From: Symsagittifera roscoffensis
Taxonomy: Eukaryota > Xenacoelomorpha > Acoela > Convolutidae
Length of the DNA stretch: 64,000 bases
NCBI RefSeq assembly: GCF_963678635.1
Contig: NC_087068.1
Location: 23,500,697 to 23,564,696, forward strand
Direction of reading: 5' to 3'
Notes under the pieces: generated by a model
Databases searched by the model: none
Seen by the model: the letters and a program-made list of their open reading frames with translations, nothing else
Told to the model about the DNA's origin: nothing
Program-made: the position numbers and the translations under genes
Shown: positions 1-13,444 of the stretch, piece by piece
Layout of the letters: each line of letters begins with the position of its first letter
Position numbering within the stretch: the stretch's first letter is position 1

Positions 1-800
1 TGTTAGCATACATTTTTAACAGAATAACTTGGATCCCTGGTATCTGGGTTCACAATGAATTCAAACTTCGATACGTGTCCGGCACTTAGCCTGGAGGTGG
101 AGACGGTTAAGGTCTTTGGTTCGAAGCTGACCAGGAACTGTTTTTTTTTCAAACTGAAAGTATTGCTTTCCAAAAAAATGTTAAGTCTTTTTTTATTAAG
201 AGTCGATGAAAGTAGTTCAGAATCTTATATAGATCGCAAATTTTTTTTTGTTTTCCGGAAAAATTTTGATGTTTTTTATAAGGCTCAATTTTTTTGCGGT
301 TTAACTTTTGATTTCTTTTTTAAGTTCATTTCATTTCCTTTGCCAAAAGGAAGGCAAACTCCACTATCGAACAGCGAAAGTGTAAAGTTCACGAAAAACG
401 TGATCGACCTCCTGTTTGGAAAATGGAATTTAACTTTCAGATTTCCCAGCGAAATATAAAATTTACTTATTGATCCAATTTTGTCAAATTGGTTTAATTT
501 TATCGAAAAATGGCCAATCATAAAATTTTCTATAAATTCAAAAATGCTTTAAAGGCATCTATATTTTTGAAATTCGAAAATATGCTTTTTCTTTCTAATT
601 GCTTTCATTGATTCTTTTCCAACTGTATTTTGGCTCTATATCCTAATTTTTGGCTTTTTACAATGATAATCTTGTTGTCGGATTATTGGCTCTTCGGCTT
701 GTTGGCCTGCCATCAGAGCACACCAAAGGCCTTAGTCCAATTTCGGCTGTTGAAAATGAATAAATCGGAAAAAATGGAAGGAGACTATTATTTTAACCAG
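1..800 (+). other. upstream intron of the ABCA gene, no exon recognised
   Basis: This stretch precedes the first recognisable ABCA exon at 801. A frame continuous with that exon is open from about 630 and is hydrophobic, but it does not resemble the conserved segment expected just before the first TMD1 exon. I take it to be intron. A possible acceptor near position 22 leads into a frame that stops after 20-odd codons. Confidence 0.5.
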
Positions 801-3800
801 GTGTTGCCCTCGGCGGACTGGTCGGTGGTGTTTGTGTTTGTGCTACTGTATGGCCTGTCCTCCATGTCCCTCTGCTTCCTCCTCACCACCCTCTTCTCCC
901 GTGCCAATGTCGCCTCCGTCATCGCCACCCTCATCTGGTTCATCACCTTCCTCCCATTTCTCATACTCTACAACAGGTTGGCTAGCAAAAACATTTTTGA
1001 AACTTTGAAGGTCGTTTTTATAACAGAATAAATGCTGGGTCTTTTCTGTTGTACGACCCATAAGCTTCATAAGCCCATAAGCTTGTTATAGGGATTCAAT
1101 TTTTTTATTGAATATTCAGATTTTGTTTCACTGAAACTAATTTGAACCAAAACTAATTTAAACCAATCAGATTTTCGAGCATTATGGTTCAATGATTAAA
1201 GTTTGAAAAAGATCAGTTTTGGGCCTTATAACAGAAAAGACCCTAAATGCTTGTTGCATCGCGTCAGGTTGAGAAACCATTCTTAAAACAGCTAGTTCCT
1301 CAAACAACGCATCTTGTTTTGAATCAAGATATCCAATGCGATTTTGTAATCGCGGCTCTTGATTGGCAACACTCATGAAATTGGAAACCCTCATGAAGTT
1401 GGCAACAGGATTGGCAACAGTCCTCATCCAGTACAACAGATTAGCCGGAGGAGCTTTCAAAATTTTAGTGTCGCTAAATTTTACTATAGTGGAGATTGTC
1501 TTATAGCTGCATATTTTAATAGACCTATGAACATTTTCATCATGCGTGGGTAATAATTATGCCTTTACTCCGTAGCTATGAAACACCGCTCCATTACTGA
1601 TATCCATTTTTTAGGCCTTCATTTTTGCATATAATTGAGCTGCGAGTTTTTTTGGGGGGTACATAGTGAAAGGTGGACTCAACCCTCTTTCCAAACCACC
1701 TCAGGATTTCGACTAGGGGCTGATTTTGGGTGGGGGGGGGGGGGGTGCGATCGCCCCCCTCCTCAGGGATTCGACCCTCTGCCGACCCAAAGGGTCCCCA
1801 CTTTGTACTATTCTGAGATATGCCTTTCTGGCTGATGGACCCTAAAAATTTTTTACAGGCACTTTCGGCGCTAGTTTATACTATTTTTGAGGGGAAAGCG
1901 CGCGCCAAAAAAACGCGATGTTTTGGTCAAAATTTGCCAAAAAGTGCCGAAAACGCTTTTTTTGGCCTGTTTTTCAAATTTTTGCCTGCGGAAGAGAAAA
2001 TTTTTGCCAAAACAGGGTCTTTTTATTGCTTTGGGAGAGCTCGGAAAATCAATTTGGTCGATCTAAAAGAAGTACAAAAAATTTTCGAAAATTTTTTGAA
2101 AATCCGCCCCCCTCGAGAAAATCCTAAATTCACCCCTGGGTTCGACCAACTGACAAAAAAACTAGAGACCCTTTGGTACTTGTTTACGTCATCCAGTTTT
2201 GGCCAGCCGGAGGAGGAGCGCGAGCCGAAAAAAAAACGCAGTTTCTTGGTCAAAACTTTCTTAAAAAATGCCCTAGAATGGCATTTTGTCCTACTATTCA
2301 AAAATTTGCCCTCGATGCACAAAATTTTGTGGCAAACTAGTGTCTTTATATTGTTTTGGAAGAGCTCGGCAAACCAATTTGGTTGACTGAAAAAAATTGA
2401 CAAAACTTTTGAAGTTTTTTTTGAAATTTGCTCCCAAAAAAATCTTATGTCAGCCCGACCTATGGTGTGCCAAGCATCTTGAACTGACACTGAAATATGC
2501 ATAAAATGATTTAAACGATTCTAAGGAAATTTAAGATTTAGAAATTTAGATTTAGGGTAGGCGCTCAGTGGGAATTTATTATTCCCTTTGCCTGTCCTCT
2601 CCTTATAATGTGAAAGCCATTGTTTATTGATTTGTTTAAATTATTTATTTGTTTAAATTGTAAAAGAAATAGCTATTAAACGATGGTCTGCTATATTATT
2701 ATTTGGAGAAATAAATTCTTCTTCAGAAAGCGTTGGAAGCTTTGTGACGCCATTGATATGATAATGTTTGCATTTTTCTAAAACCTTTTAGCGCGTCTTG
2801 GAAGCATCGTGGCTACTGAAGCAAAGTTAATTATTTCGTTTAGCTACGATGACTTGACTCTACCGATCAAGCTTGTGCCCTGTCTCCTCTGCAACACTGC
2901 CATGGGACTCGGATCCTACCTCATTGGTGATTTAGAAGTCAGCGGAGTCGGTGCCAAATGGAGCAACATCGCGGATCCAATCAACATGGAAGACGATCTT
3001 ACACTTCTTATGATTTTCGGAATGCTCATTCTAGATATTTTCCTTTACGGAACCCTAACTTGGTATGTAGAAGCAGTATTTCCAGGAGAGTTCGGATATC
3101 CGCAACCAATCTACTTTTTCCTCCAGAAGTCTTACTGGTTTGGATCTGATCAAGATGATGAAGGTTCTGCTAAAGCTACATCATACGAACCTGATTGTGA
3201 CACAGAATTTATAGAGGAAGAAGACGAAGCAATTCCAAAAGGAATCGAAATCATCGGGCTTCGGAAAGAGTTCAAGGACAAAGTTGCAGTCAACAATTTG
3301 TCCTTAAACCTGTACCACGAGCAGATAACAGTTCTTCTAGGTCACAACGGGGCTGGTAAAAGCACAACTATGTCCATGTTGACAGGTCTTTTTCCGCCTA
3401 CTAGAGGCAATGCTATTGTAAATGGGTTCAAATTAAAAGGTCAGTTGAGCAAAGTTCGCGAGAGTCTAGGACTGTGTCCGCAGCATGATGTTTTATTTGA
3501 TCAGTTGACAGTCGATGAACATCTGACGTTCTTCGGATTGCTTAAGGGAGCAAAAGAAAGAGATTTGAAGTTCGAGATTATGAATATTCTAGAAGCTTTG
3601 CAACTGCCTGATAAACGTTACTCGACGTCCAGGACTTTATCAGGTAGGAATCAGTAGCGAAATTAGGGGGGAGGGCGGGGGGGGGCGGGCGTCCGCTCTC
3701 CCCCCCCCCCCCCTCCCTCAGGGATTCGACCCTCTGCCGACCCTAAGGGTCCCCCTTTGTCCCCCTTTGTACCATAAAGTTTTTATAAAGGCGCCTTTGG

Positions 3801-6800
3801 CGCCAATCTATACTTATTTTGAGGGGGGAGCGCGCGCCGAAAAAACGCGATTTTTTGGTCGAAATTTTCCAAAAAGGTGCCTAAGAACGCATTTTTTTGG
3901 CCTTTTTTCAATTATTTGCCTGCGGCGCAGAATTTTTTTTTGTCAAATTAGGGTCTTTAGGAGAGCTCAGAAAATCAATTTGGTCGACGAAAAAAAGATC
4001 GACAAAATTTTCAAAATTGTTTTGAAAATCCACCCCCCCCCCCCCCGCCTGCTGAGAATACAACAGTTATTTGATGTAAAATTGACAATTTGACACAAAA
4101 AGTTTGACATAATTGTTTGATAAAGAAGGAAATGTTTCATTTTTCGCTCATGATTTATTTTCAGAAAAGCATTGAGATCATTAGAAACTTAATGTTGCAG
4201 GTGGAATGAAGCGGAAACTGTCGGTAGCCATAGCTCTGATTGGTAACTCCAAAGTAGTCATACTTGACGAGCCCACTTCCGGTATGGACCCGGCAGCCAG
4301 GAGACTCACCTGGGATGTTCTTCTACAGGTAGGACCAATTTATTTGCTGAAGAGCTATTTATGAATGAACGCTATCCAATTTGCATTGGGTGCAAGTTGT
4401 TGCTAGCCTTTTATTTGAGATGTTTGCAAAAAATGGATAAGTGTTTCAAAATGGAACTTATCGTCTATGCAGTGGCGTGCACAGAAATTTTACTAGGGGG
4501 GGGGGGGGCGTTTTTTCAAAAAGTTTTGAAATTTTTGTTGACTTTTTTATAAGTCGACCAATTTGATTTTCCGATCTCTCCGAGCTTGAGGTTTATCACC
4601 GAAAACTTGGTGTTATAAAATTTTGCCAAAGGGGAGACCCTTTGGAAAATTTTGGCAACCAGAATTGTGGGGGGGGGGGGTGGCGGTCGCCCTTTCTTTC
4701 TCCTCCCTCGGCACGCTACAGCGTCTATGGTATTTATTGAAGTACTAGGGATCCAAGCAGTTTTTCAAATGTAGGCTAAGACATATTTTTTAGACTGCTA
4801 TATCGCTTTTATCTCACCCTGAGCTATCTATATTTTTTATATTTTGTTCTTATAGTCCAAAACTGACCGCACAATAATGCTGACTACCCACTTCATGGAC
4901 GAGGCAGATGTGTTGGGGGACAGGATAGCCATCATGGCCGAGGGAAAACTGCAATGCGTTGGATCCTCTCTCTTCCTCAAGAGGAAATACGGCGTGGGAT
5001 ATCAACTAACTGTAGTCACCGTAAGTAATTCTCAATCATCAGAGTAGAATCCTCTTTTTATGTCTTCATGGCTAAGTAACGCCATTTGTCCACACATTAA
5101 ATGGACTTAGATGAGAACTGATTAGCTTCTTATGATGAACTGCTGTTGACTTTTTGATGAACGCCAATAACTGTGGATTGGGTAGAGGTGGTTTATGTTC
5201 AGGCGATGCGATCGATCCTAGTTTATTTTAAACCTGCAAGTTCATTTAATCTTAAACCGGCCAGCAGGTGGTTCATCTACTATAAGCTCCGGTAGCTTTC
5301 CGGATTAGGGAGACCAAAGTCTTCAATTTTCGTTGCTAAATTTTTGCAGAGGGCTACTTTTGCTATGTCCTATAATACAACATCCGTTTTCGGCCTATTA
5401 AACTAATTTTTAGTAAAAGCATATTTGGATCAAAAATGCACCATAACGCCATCAGAAACACTTTTTTTGCACGCCACTTGTGGTCTCTGATAAGCCATTT
5501 GCTAGAAAATCTATAAATCTTTGCAGATGACCAGTGGTGTCTGCAGATAAACAAAGTCGGAGAAAACAATGAGCGGGTTGATTTCACAGACTAGCTTAGT
5601 ACTTCTCCAGTTTTGTATCAGAAAAGTATCAGTGCTGTAACAAACTCTGGCTAAAGCTAGAGTTTGAAATAAAGCAGTTATATGAGTGCTCGACCAGCCG
5701 CAAAATCTAATAGCCGAAAAGTTGAATTACGGCAAACACTGATTGACGCGCAGTATACTCCTCGTGCCGAAAATTAGCACAGCGGAAAGAAGCGGAGCAA
5801 GCGGTCGCTACTTTCCAATACTGCGTGAATTTGGTGTTTTAGCCCTATTTCATCATTGGTAAATTTTTTTGAACTCTAAACGCTAAGCTTAAATGTACAT
5901 GAAACTAGTTGGAATTTTTGACATTTTATTTATATACCGTTTTATTTATTGCCCCTGAGGTGTATTTCCAATAATTTACCAGTAGTGTTCCAGTCTGATT
6001 TCAAATTGATTGACCAGAACAGATCCTGCATCAATGATTACGCTTGCAATTAGCAAGCACTATCAAAGCGGAAAATAGAATTTTTTGGGTTGACAACTAG
6101 TTTAATAAAATCAGTTGAATCACTTATGATGCTGCTATGCTGGTGACGTGCTCAAAATCATGAAAATTCAAATTTAACTACGGTACTAGTTACTACTCAT
6201 GCTATATCTAGAACACAAACTATTGTATGTATAATTATAGAATTTCGATACTGATTTTCTAATGATGGTTTTTCGGCTTCATGATTGTCGACTGACTTAA
6301 GCTCTGTCGGTTTAGCTTCTAAATTATGTAGTCTACTTTGCATACATTATTTATGTAGCTATCGTGTAACCTATGTGGGCGTTACATAAAAAATTTTTCT
6401 ATATGTTTTTTGACGAAAATTTTTGGCTTAGTTTTCTGCTTATTGGATGTCGATTTCAGTTCTGCCGTTTTGTGTACCGAATCTTTTCAGTATTTGAGCG
6501 TCGGCTCGTCTGATAAGTTTGATTCAATTTTGAAAACGGCCAGTGGGCTACGAAAATAAGTAATCAAGTTGATTTTTTGATAATTTTCAGTATATTTTTT
6601 GCATTGTAGTAAATATCTCAACGTAATTCAAATTGCTTCATGGGCTATATTGCTGATTTAAATTCTCCGGACAAAACAAGAAATTGAACTTGAAATTTAA
6701 AACCCGTTTTTCTCAAATTGAAATGACTAATATTGTTTTTATAATAATATAATAATAATATATCAGCAAAATTAATAATTTAGCAATTAATTGCTATAAT

Positions 6801-9800
6801 TTGTTTTGCGAAATTCGTGCCCAAAGTGTTACCCAAAAATGGATCATTTTTGGCTTTTTTTGTCAATCAAAAATCACGCTATAACTACCCGAACGATTGC
6901 AGACAAAATTATATCAACTTAAGCCTCCTAAATAGCCCAACAAACTTAAAGAAAGAAATTGCGCAAAATGTTTAAAAAGGTTTTTAAATAACAAAAAGTG
7001 TTTTATGTAGTAAAAACGACTAATTGACAAATTTTTAAAAATCTTTCTATAAGTTGTTGGTGTTTAAAATTGCGATTTGCTACATACGCTTTAATAACAT
7101 TTCGATAATATTGAGTGTTAAGGTATGTTAATTAATTATGAAGCCATATTTAAGAAAGAGATTGGGTCCAGTTAAGATTCTGAGAATCGAGGCAGTCTAA
7201 AAATGACTGAAGCTGGAAAGATAAAACTTTGAAATGTTTAAGGGTCCAAGTTTTGAAGTCTCAACCCTGGAAAGTGAAGTGCAGAAAAACGTGCCCGGAT
7301 CTTTTATCGAACGTCAAGTTGGGAACGAACTGTTGTTCACGCTTCCTTCTGAGCTTGTTTCGAACTTCTACGGCCTTTTCCAACAGATGGAACAGAACCA
7401 AGATCGATTCGGGATTGAATCATACGGCATTTCAGTCACAACAATCGAAGAAGTGTTTCTAAGAGTTGGGAAACTTTTGGAAGAAGATGAAATAAATGAA
7501 AACAATTTCAAAAGAGTCGCGAGTACTGCGTCGTATAGTGCAGGTTTAGACGAACTTGGAGATCTTGAAAATACTTCGAAAAAAGATGGGGCTGAAATTA
7601 ACTTCGAATACAATGAATCAGCTCAAAAGTACTCGTCTAAGATGTCCCTCTGGTATCAACAGTTTCAAGCTACAGTAGTGAAGCGTGTTATACATTCGAT
7701 GCGGAACAAAAAAGTGGCGATTGCTCAACTTCTTATACCAGCTTTATGCACAAGTTTTGCACTTCTGGTCACTAAAATTGCAGATGATGACTTAGATTCG
7801 CCTGAACGAAAAATGCTTTTAAGTGAGTATGATTCACCGTTCACACTATTCGCCGGAAACGCTTTGGATCAAACTTCTGGTTCTTTGATAGCTGCCTATG
7901 GCCAAATTGTAAATGACCAAAGTAACAAGGGATCTCGAGTAACGTTTGTCAATACGTCGACTATTGAAGACGAAATAGTCATTTTAGCCGAACAAAACTT
8001 GGCGAGATACAATAACCGAATGATGGTGGCAGCTGAATTTTACGACACGATAACAGTTTGGTATAACAACGTAGCATATCATACCGCGTCCCTTTCTCTC
8101 AATTTGATCTCAAACGCCATTCTTCTGGCTTCGGATGCTGCTCATACCATTTCTGTATCGAACCACCCACTACCTCAAACCATTGATGATTCCGCCGAAA
8201 ACTTATCAGATGTGGACGCCGTTTGGCAAGGTTTTAATGTTGGCTTCAATATTTCGTTTGGATTTGCATTTTTAGTGGCCAGTTTTGTAATATTTCCGGT
8301 TAAAGAACGAGCTACTAAGTCGAAACATTTACAGTACGTGTCCGGATTACAACCAGCGATTTTCTGGCTTTCGGCGTTTTTCTGGGACGTTCTAAATTTT
8401 CTAGCATCAGTTGCGGTGCTGATGTTGCTGTTTGCAGCTTTTCAAGTGGACGCTTATTCTGGTTCTCGATTGCTATTTTTACTGCTAATATTCTGTGGGT
8501 ACAGCATTGCAGCTTTGCCAATGATGTACAGCATTGCGTTTTTCTTCGAAGATTCAGTTTCGGCTTTTGTTCGGTGTACGACTCTGAATATAGTTTTATC
8601 AGTCGGGACTTTGATCACAATATCAATTCTAGACAACGACAAAAGTATCACCAACACACTTGATTGGACATTTGTGGTTCTGATTCCGCAGTATGCTATT
8701 CCAATAACGATGCTGGATCTTTATCGCAATTATGAGGCTCATAAGTTTTGCGATGATTTCGGCGGTCTCTCGGATGAACAATGTGAACTGGTTTTCCCGA
8801 ACGACTTCGAGGCAAGTTACTTCTCGTGGGAACGGCCCGGAGTTGGTAGATATCCGGTTTTCTACATCATTCATAGCATATTTTGGTGGACAGTTCTTAT
8901 TTGTGTCGAATCAAATATAGTTCAAAGCTTCAAAAACCTGTTTTCAACTTCGCGAAAAGTACCAAAATCAAAGAAAGCTGAGGAAATTTTTGCAGATCAA
9001 TCGGAAAGCACTCAATTTGCCAAAGACGATAAACTTCAAAATTATGAAGCAAGTTCTAATTCAGAACCTTCTGAAGGTTTAGACATTGACGTTCAAAATG
9101 AAATTAACCTTGTCAAAAATAGTATCGAAGATTTAAAACAATCTTCAACTTTGTTAGTCGAAGGCCTGAACAAAAGTTACATCACGTCTGATTTTTTATT
9201 CAGCGACGCTCTTGTAACACACGCGGTTAAAGACATATACCTATCCGTTCCAGCAGCCGAATGTTTCGGCTTACTGGGAATCAACGGTGCCGGGAAAACT
9301 ACAACCTTCAAAATGCTCACTGGAGATATTAGAATGACTAGTGGAACTGCGTATATAAAAGGTGTGGATATATCTAGGAGGATTAAAGATGCGCAACAAA
9401 TGATGGGTTACTGTCCTCAGTTCGATGCTCTGATTGATCAGATGACAGGACGAGAGACACTTCGCATGTATGGCAGACTTCGTGGTAAGATATTTCGGAC
9501 CAAGTTAACATCCTCCCACTTTCAGAAGCAACTTAGTGTCGAGAAATTTTCGCTGTGTCGAGAAAAACATGTTTTGTTTTTGATTCTTGGTCCCATTTTT
9601 GATTTTTGGTCAGATAAAAGTCCTATTAGTATCTTAAGAACTTCAAGAACTCCGAAAGAAGTTTATTACAAAAAGTCACAATGTCAAGAATGTTTTTGCT
9701 ATTCATCCTCAAATTTAGCTTCATTTCACTTCGGAAAAATATAAATTTTTTATTTATAAAAATTGCATTGAAAATTGTAGTGTCGGAGTAATCTTATTCC

Positions 9801-11285
9801 CTCATTCTTTTATAGGAATGGTTGTTCGTATAATTAAAGAGATGCCTTATTTGTAGGTTTGAAGCCTGACTGCATCGAATGCTGTGTGTCTGAGTTGGTG
9901 TCCCTTCTGGGCCTGACTCCCTACGCGGACAAGATGGCAGTCGAGTACAGTGGGGGCAATAGGAGGAAGCTGAGTGCTGCCATTGCCATGATTGGTCTGC
10001 CTCCTCTTGTATTCCTGGACGAGCCAACGACAGGTTTGTGCTCATGATAAACAAAAATAATGATGATGCGATTTTTTTCCGAGTTGGGGCAAATAAATCA
10101 AACATATTGTTCAAATAACTGAAAAATAAGAGTAACGGGGTCGGTTAGTTTTCCCAGAGTTTGTCTTTAAATGATTTGAATGAAAAGTCTTAACTTTTAA
10201 AATTTCGGGTAAAAAATAAATGATGTAGTTGGAAACGAGAAGCAAGCGCAAAGTCCGCGTTTTCTTCATAACAAGATCATGAATAACATTTTGCCATTAT
10301 AGTCACTACCAATTGATAGTCCTCGATAGTTAAAAACCGCACTGCGTTGGAGCTATAATTGTTTCATTTACTAGGCTGAGCGCCATAGTTGTAATGAACC
10401 CGAAACGTATGAATAGAAAAAGTATTCTAAAGCTGGATAAGTTAAAAATGTGTGTATTTGTTCAAATTCCACAGGAATGGACCCTGCAGCCAGACGTTCC
10501 CTGTGGAAGGTGCTGCTACATCTGGTCAGAGTATGCTCCCTGTCAATCATTCTCACCTCCCACTCGATGGAGGAGTGCGAGTACCTCTGCTCCCGTCTGG
10601 CCATCATGGTCAACGGACAGTTCAAGTGCTTAGGATCACCTCAGCACCTCAAAACCAGGTACTCGAAACTCAGTCGGCTCTTATCATTATCGGTTTAAAC
10701 TCATGTTAGTCCAAGAGGGAAAACCCGCCATGAACATATGCCTCTTACAGTTCATCTCATATAATGGCAATTGGTTCTTGTCTTCTTAGTTGTGGAAAAA
10801 AGTGCGTATTTTTGTGTTTTTTAACTGGCAAAGTTTTCTTCGCGCGCTACATAGATTAATGTCTTAAATTTCAATAAAATTTTTTAAAAAAACGAGAAAA
10901 AAACGAAAAAAAAAAACACTAACAAGACCTAGTTTTTGCAAACTTTCAATACACACTACAATTTCTCAGCAGTCAACATACACAAAATATCGATTTTAGG
11001 TTCGGACAAGGGTTCACCCTGGTCGCAAAATTGCAGTACGATCCCTCAAACGAGAACAAACAAAGATTTCACCAGTTCATCGACCAGACATTTCCAGATA
11101 GCATTCTGAAAGACGAACACCAAACTATGGTACAATACCAAGTGGTAACTCTTGATTTGAAGTGGTCGGAGATTTTCAAAACAATGGAGGATCACAAAGA
11201 GACGCTAAACATTGTGGACTACAGTGTCAGCCAGACAAGCTTAGAACAAGTTTTTCTCAACTTTGCTAGAAATCAGACACGATGA
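801..11285 (+). CDS. ABCA-subfamily lipid transporter, 3' two thirds of gene, 8 exons (5' partial)
   Basis: Exons: 801-976, 2844-3643, 4201-4328, 4856-5020, 7243-9484, 9857-10033, 10475-10658 and 11000-11285. All introns are GT-AG and all phases agree, giving 1385 residues plus a TGA stop. In order the protein has the end of TMD1 (LFSRANVAS, then a WYVEAVFPG segment), NBD1 (Walker [10 protein letters not shown], signature [10 protein letters not shown], Walker [14 protein letters not shown]-loop TTHFMDEAD), TMD2 in the large exon with a short extracellular loop, NBD2 (Walker [10 protein letters not shown], signature [10 protein letters not shown], Walker [13 protein letters not shown]-loop TSHSMEE), and the conserved ABCA tail [19 protein letters not shown] proteins export or flip phospholipids and sterols at cell or lysosome-related membranes. 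The short second loop suggests an ABCA3-like member. Both ATP sites look catalytically intact. The first ~300 or more residues lie upstream of the window. An AATAAA signal follows at 11292. Confidence 0.93.
1705..2460 (+). repeat. family A repeat, two adjacent copies in an ABCA intron
   Basis: Family A is a GC-rich-ended dispersed element with a recognisable order of landmarks: G/C homopolymer end, 'gggattcgaccctctgccga', 'gggtcccc', a 'ggcgc' core, 'gagggg...gcgcgcgcc', 'ccaaaacagggtctttt' and 'gagctcggaaaatcaatttg'. The first copy here runs to about 2130. A second, more diverged copy follows in the same orientation to about 2460. The long open frames over this region arise from the repeat and have no protein-family features. 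Confidence 0.7.
3666..4055 (+). repeat. family A repeat in ABCA intron, next to a 5' splice site
   Basis: Same landmark order as the copy at 1705: G-rich tract, 'gggattcgaccctctgccga', 'ggcgccaatctatactta', 'gcgcgcgccgaaaaaacgcg' and a C-rich end. It begins about 22 bases after the GT donor of the exon encoding the start of the NBD1 signature motif, so the donor is followed closely by a long G-tract. Confidence 0.75.
4485..4725 (-). repeat. internally deleted family A copy, opposite orientation
   Basis: G-tracts at both ends enclose 'gtcgaccaatttgattttccg' and 'ccaaaggggagaccctttgg', the family A landmarks in reverse order. The central ggcgcc/gcgcgcgcc part is missing. It lies in the intron between the NBD1 signature/Walker B exon and the H-loop exon. 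Confidence 0.6.
5021..7242 (+). other. 2.2 kb ABCA intron with one diverged family C half-element
   Basis: The intron lies between NBD1 and the TMD2 exon. From about 6650 to 6960 it carries one arm of the fold-back family C ('gctgatttaaatt', 'ccggacaaaac', 'tttttctcaaattga', 'agcccaacaaa'). The opposing arm is not recognisable downstream. The rest shows no coding signal. Confidence 0.55.
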
Positions 11286-11291
11286 AGAATT

Positions 11292-11297
11292 AATAAA
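11292..11297 (+). terminator. polyadenylation signal of the ABCA gene
   Basis: Canonical AATAAA six bases after the ABCA stop codon. This would imply a very short 3' UTR. No competing canonical hexamer is closer. Confidence 0.55.
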
Positions 11298-11479
11298 TAT
11301 TATTTGAAAAAATTGTTTCCCTCAAATAGCTAAATTAAATCTTTTGTCCATATATTTTATCCATAAACGTCCTATAAAATGTAAAACGGGAGAAAAGTTC
11401 TCTTATCAGGGGAAAGCCTTGAATGTTTCGACTGACTTTCAACTTCATCAAGTAGTTTTTACTATTAAAAATATAAAAT

Positions 11480-12010
11480 AACAAGACTGCTCAGATCAGG
11501 GCAAAGCCCTGAATGTTCCGACTGCCTTTTTAGGTTTATCGAGCTGCAGTAACATAAAAAAATTAAATGTAATAAAAAAATGAAAAAACTTTTTTCTAAA
11601 AATTGAATTTTTTGTGAAATCATCCCCCACACGCCATATAAAGTATAAAAGAATAGACTTCGCTCATTGTAATAAAACAATTATAGCAAATAAGCTTCTC
11701 TCAACCAATTTGGAACGATTTCAAAGACGGATTAGGTGTCCGCTCACGCGTTAATAACGCGAAATATATCGCGCGTTAATAGTCCCAAATTCGCCAAAAT
11801 GGCAATCTTTAAACCCCCATAACTTTACGAAAAATGATCACAGGTAAAAAAAAAATTCCAAATTTAAGCTCAGGACAACAATATCAATTGAATGATATTA
11901 AAAAAATTCCGTCAAAAATGGCTAGTTAAAAATCGAATTTTGTCTGAAGAAAAAAAAACCCACCTGAGCACAAATATTCCGTCACTTTCGTATCGAGAGT
12001 CGGAACAATA
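11480..12010 (+). repeat. family B dispersed repeat, full copy
   Basis: Family B is about 530-560 bp. It starts with 'caagactgctc', followed by a perfect hairpin sequence (TCAGGGC-AAA-GCCCTGA at 11496-11512) and 'atgttccgactgc'. Later landmarks are 'catcccccacacgccatata', 'gcgcgttaatagtcc', 'cccccataactttacgaaaa' and 'gagcacaaatattccgt'. A truncated start of another copy ('tcaggggaaagccttgaatg') precedes it at about 11405. Other copies lie near 37.7, 38.7, 39.3, 48.7 and 49.3 kb. No coding capacity is seen. Confidence 0.75.
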
Positions 12011-13435
12011 AGTTTTTAAATAGTCTTCCCATGCGCGCTATCTAAAATAGAAAATGATGTTTCTTGTTTACTACCCAAAAGACAAGAACACAAAGCTCAC
12101 CCCAATTCAATTTTGAAAGATTTCTTAACCAGAGTAATTTAGTGCTAATATAAACTAATCAGCTTTTCGTTTGTAAGCTATACTGATTTAGAAAAATAAA
12201 TTGAAAAAATTATTCGGTTTCTGCACAAAATGTACTGTAAAACTTGGCTGTATTTTGTTTAATTCATTTACTGCTAATTTTCACTCGCTAAAATCATCTA
12301 GCGAATCACACACACTATAAAAATCACACACACCATAACTGCTAACGGGAATTCTGTATATATGTTTCAGCAGTAATTTTTTGAACTACTTGTTGCAACA
12401 CATTTTTGTTGAATTATTCCTATCATCAGTGCGAGTTCATTAACAATTTTTTGCCTGTTTTTGATGTCAGACCAAGTAACTCTTTCTGTTCTTTTATATG
12501 TAATTTTTGGTGGCAGAAAAACTAGGTAATGCGCATCAGTTTACCGAAGAACTAATTGCACTACTTTTTTGATATTGATTGAACTTATTTTTTTATATTG
12601 ATTGCGAGGATGTTTTCACAGCAAGAACAGCTCTAATTTCAGTTCTGACATGCTGGATAGCTTATGTATTCGAATCAAAATTACTTAATTTTTGACCCCG
12701 CGGAATTCTTCCAAATAATTTAATTTAGCAGATGTCAAATTTTGAACACAATATGTTTTCAATAATTGCAGAGAAAAATTGTTAAATGACACATTGAACT
12801 TCTATGCCTCATGATTGTAATATCGCTTACAAAAATAAATTAATGATGCAGCAGGTTAGGTTTAGCTACAAGTAGAACAATTCACAGTACCTAATTCTAA
12901 GCAAAAAATGACAACTACTTTTTTTTATTTTTAAGTTTTGCTTCAATTTTGAGCAAAAACATTTTAGCGAATAAGAACGTCTAACGATTTTGTTTGGTTA
13001 ATTATTTTTTCTTCAGTTAGTCCCTTTATCCTAAAAATAGCCCCTTAGAAGATCGGGGAGTCCAAAAGTTGAAAAAGTTTCAACCGATCGGAATACTTAG
13101 TTGTTCCTTTTAGCTAAATAGGTTCTCCACAAAATAAAATCAAAACTAGAAGGAATAGCAATAAGCAGTTCTGCCAAATTTCACTGTAGAATTTGCTTTT
13201 CAGTTCAAAATAGTATTCGCTAAGTAATAAGTTTTTCCATTGCGCTTTAGATCTGGCATCATTCAACATTTCATTCATCTGCTTATTTACAAGAGAAAAC
13301 TTAGCGACAACTGAATGTTTTAAGACAATTTAACCACGGAAAGAACCAATATGCGAGCTGTTCAGCTCAGTATGGTAAATTGCTGTTGCGTCCGTTTTCA
13401 GAATTACATGCATAGAGCTTTCGTCATATTCTTTG
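12011..13435. other. intergenic, nothing recognised
   Basis: AT-rich sequence with no convincing ORF, exon, RNA gene or strong repeat similarity to the rest of the window. Confidence 0.5.
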
Positions 13436-13444
13436 GCTTTTGGG

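Noticed and set aside
1182-1460. Minus-strand 92-codon frame with internal 'VAN' repetition, inside an ABCA intron
   Set aside because: No known domain; the repetition comes from a short 'ggcaac' DNA repeat. Not enough to call a gene.
1820-2502. Overlapping frames of 159-188 codons on both strands
   Set aside because: They lie in family A repeat DNA; composition follows the repeat and no family is recognised.
2792-2843. Alternative start for the second ABCA exon at 2792
   Set aside because: Its phase does not match the upstream exon. The acceptor before 2844 gives the right phase and continuous homology.
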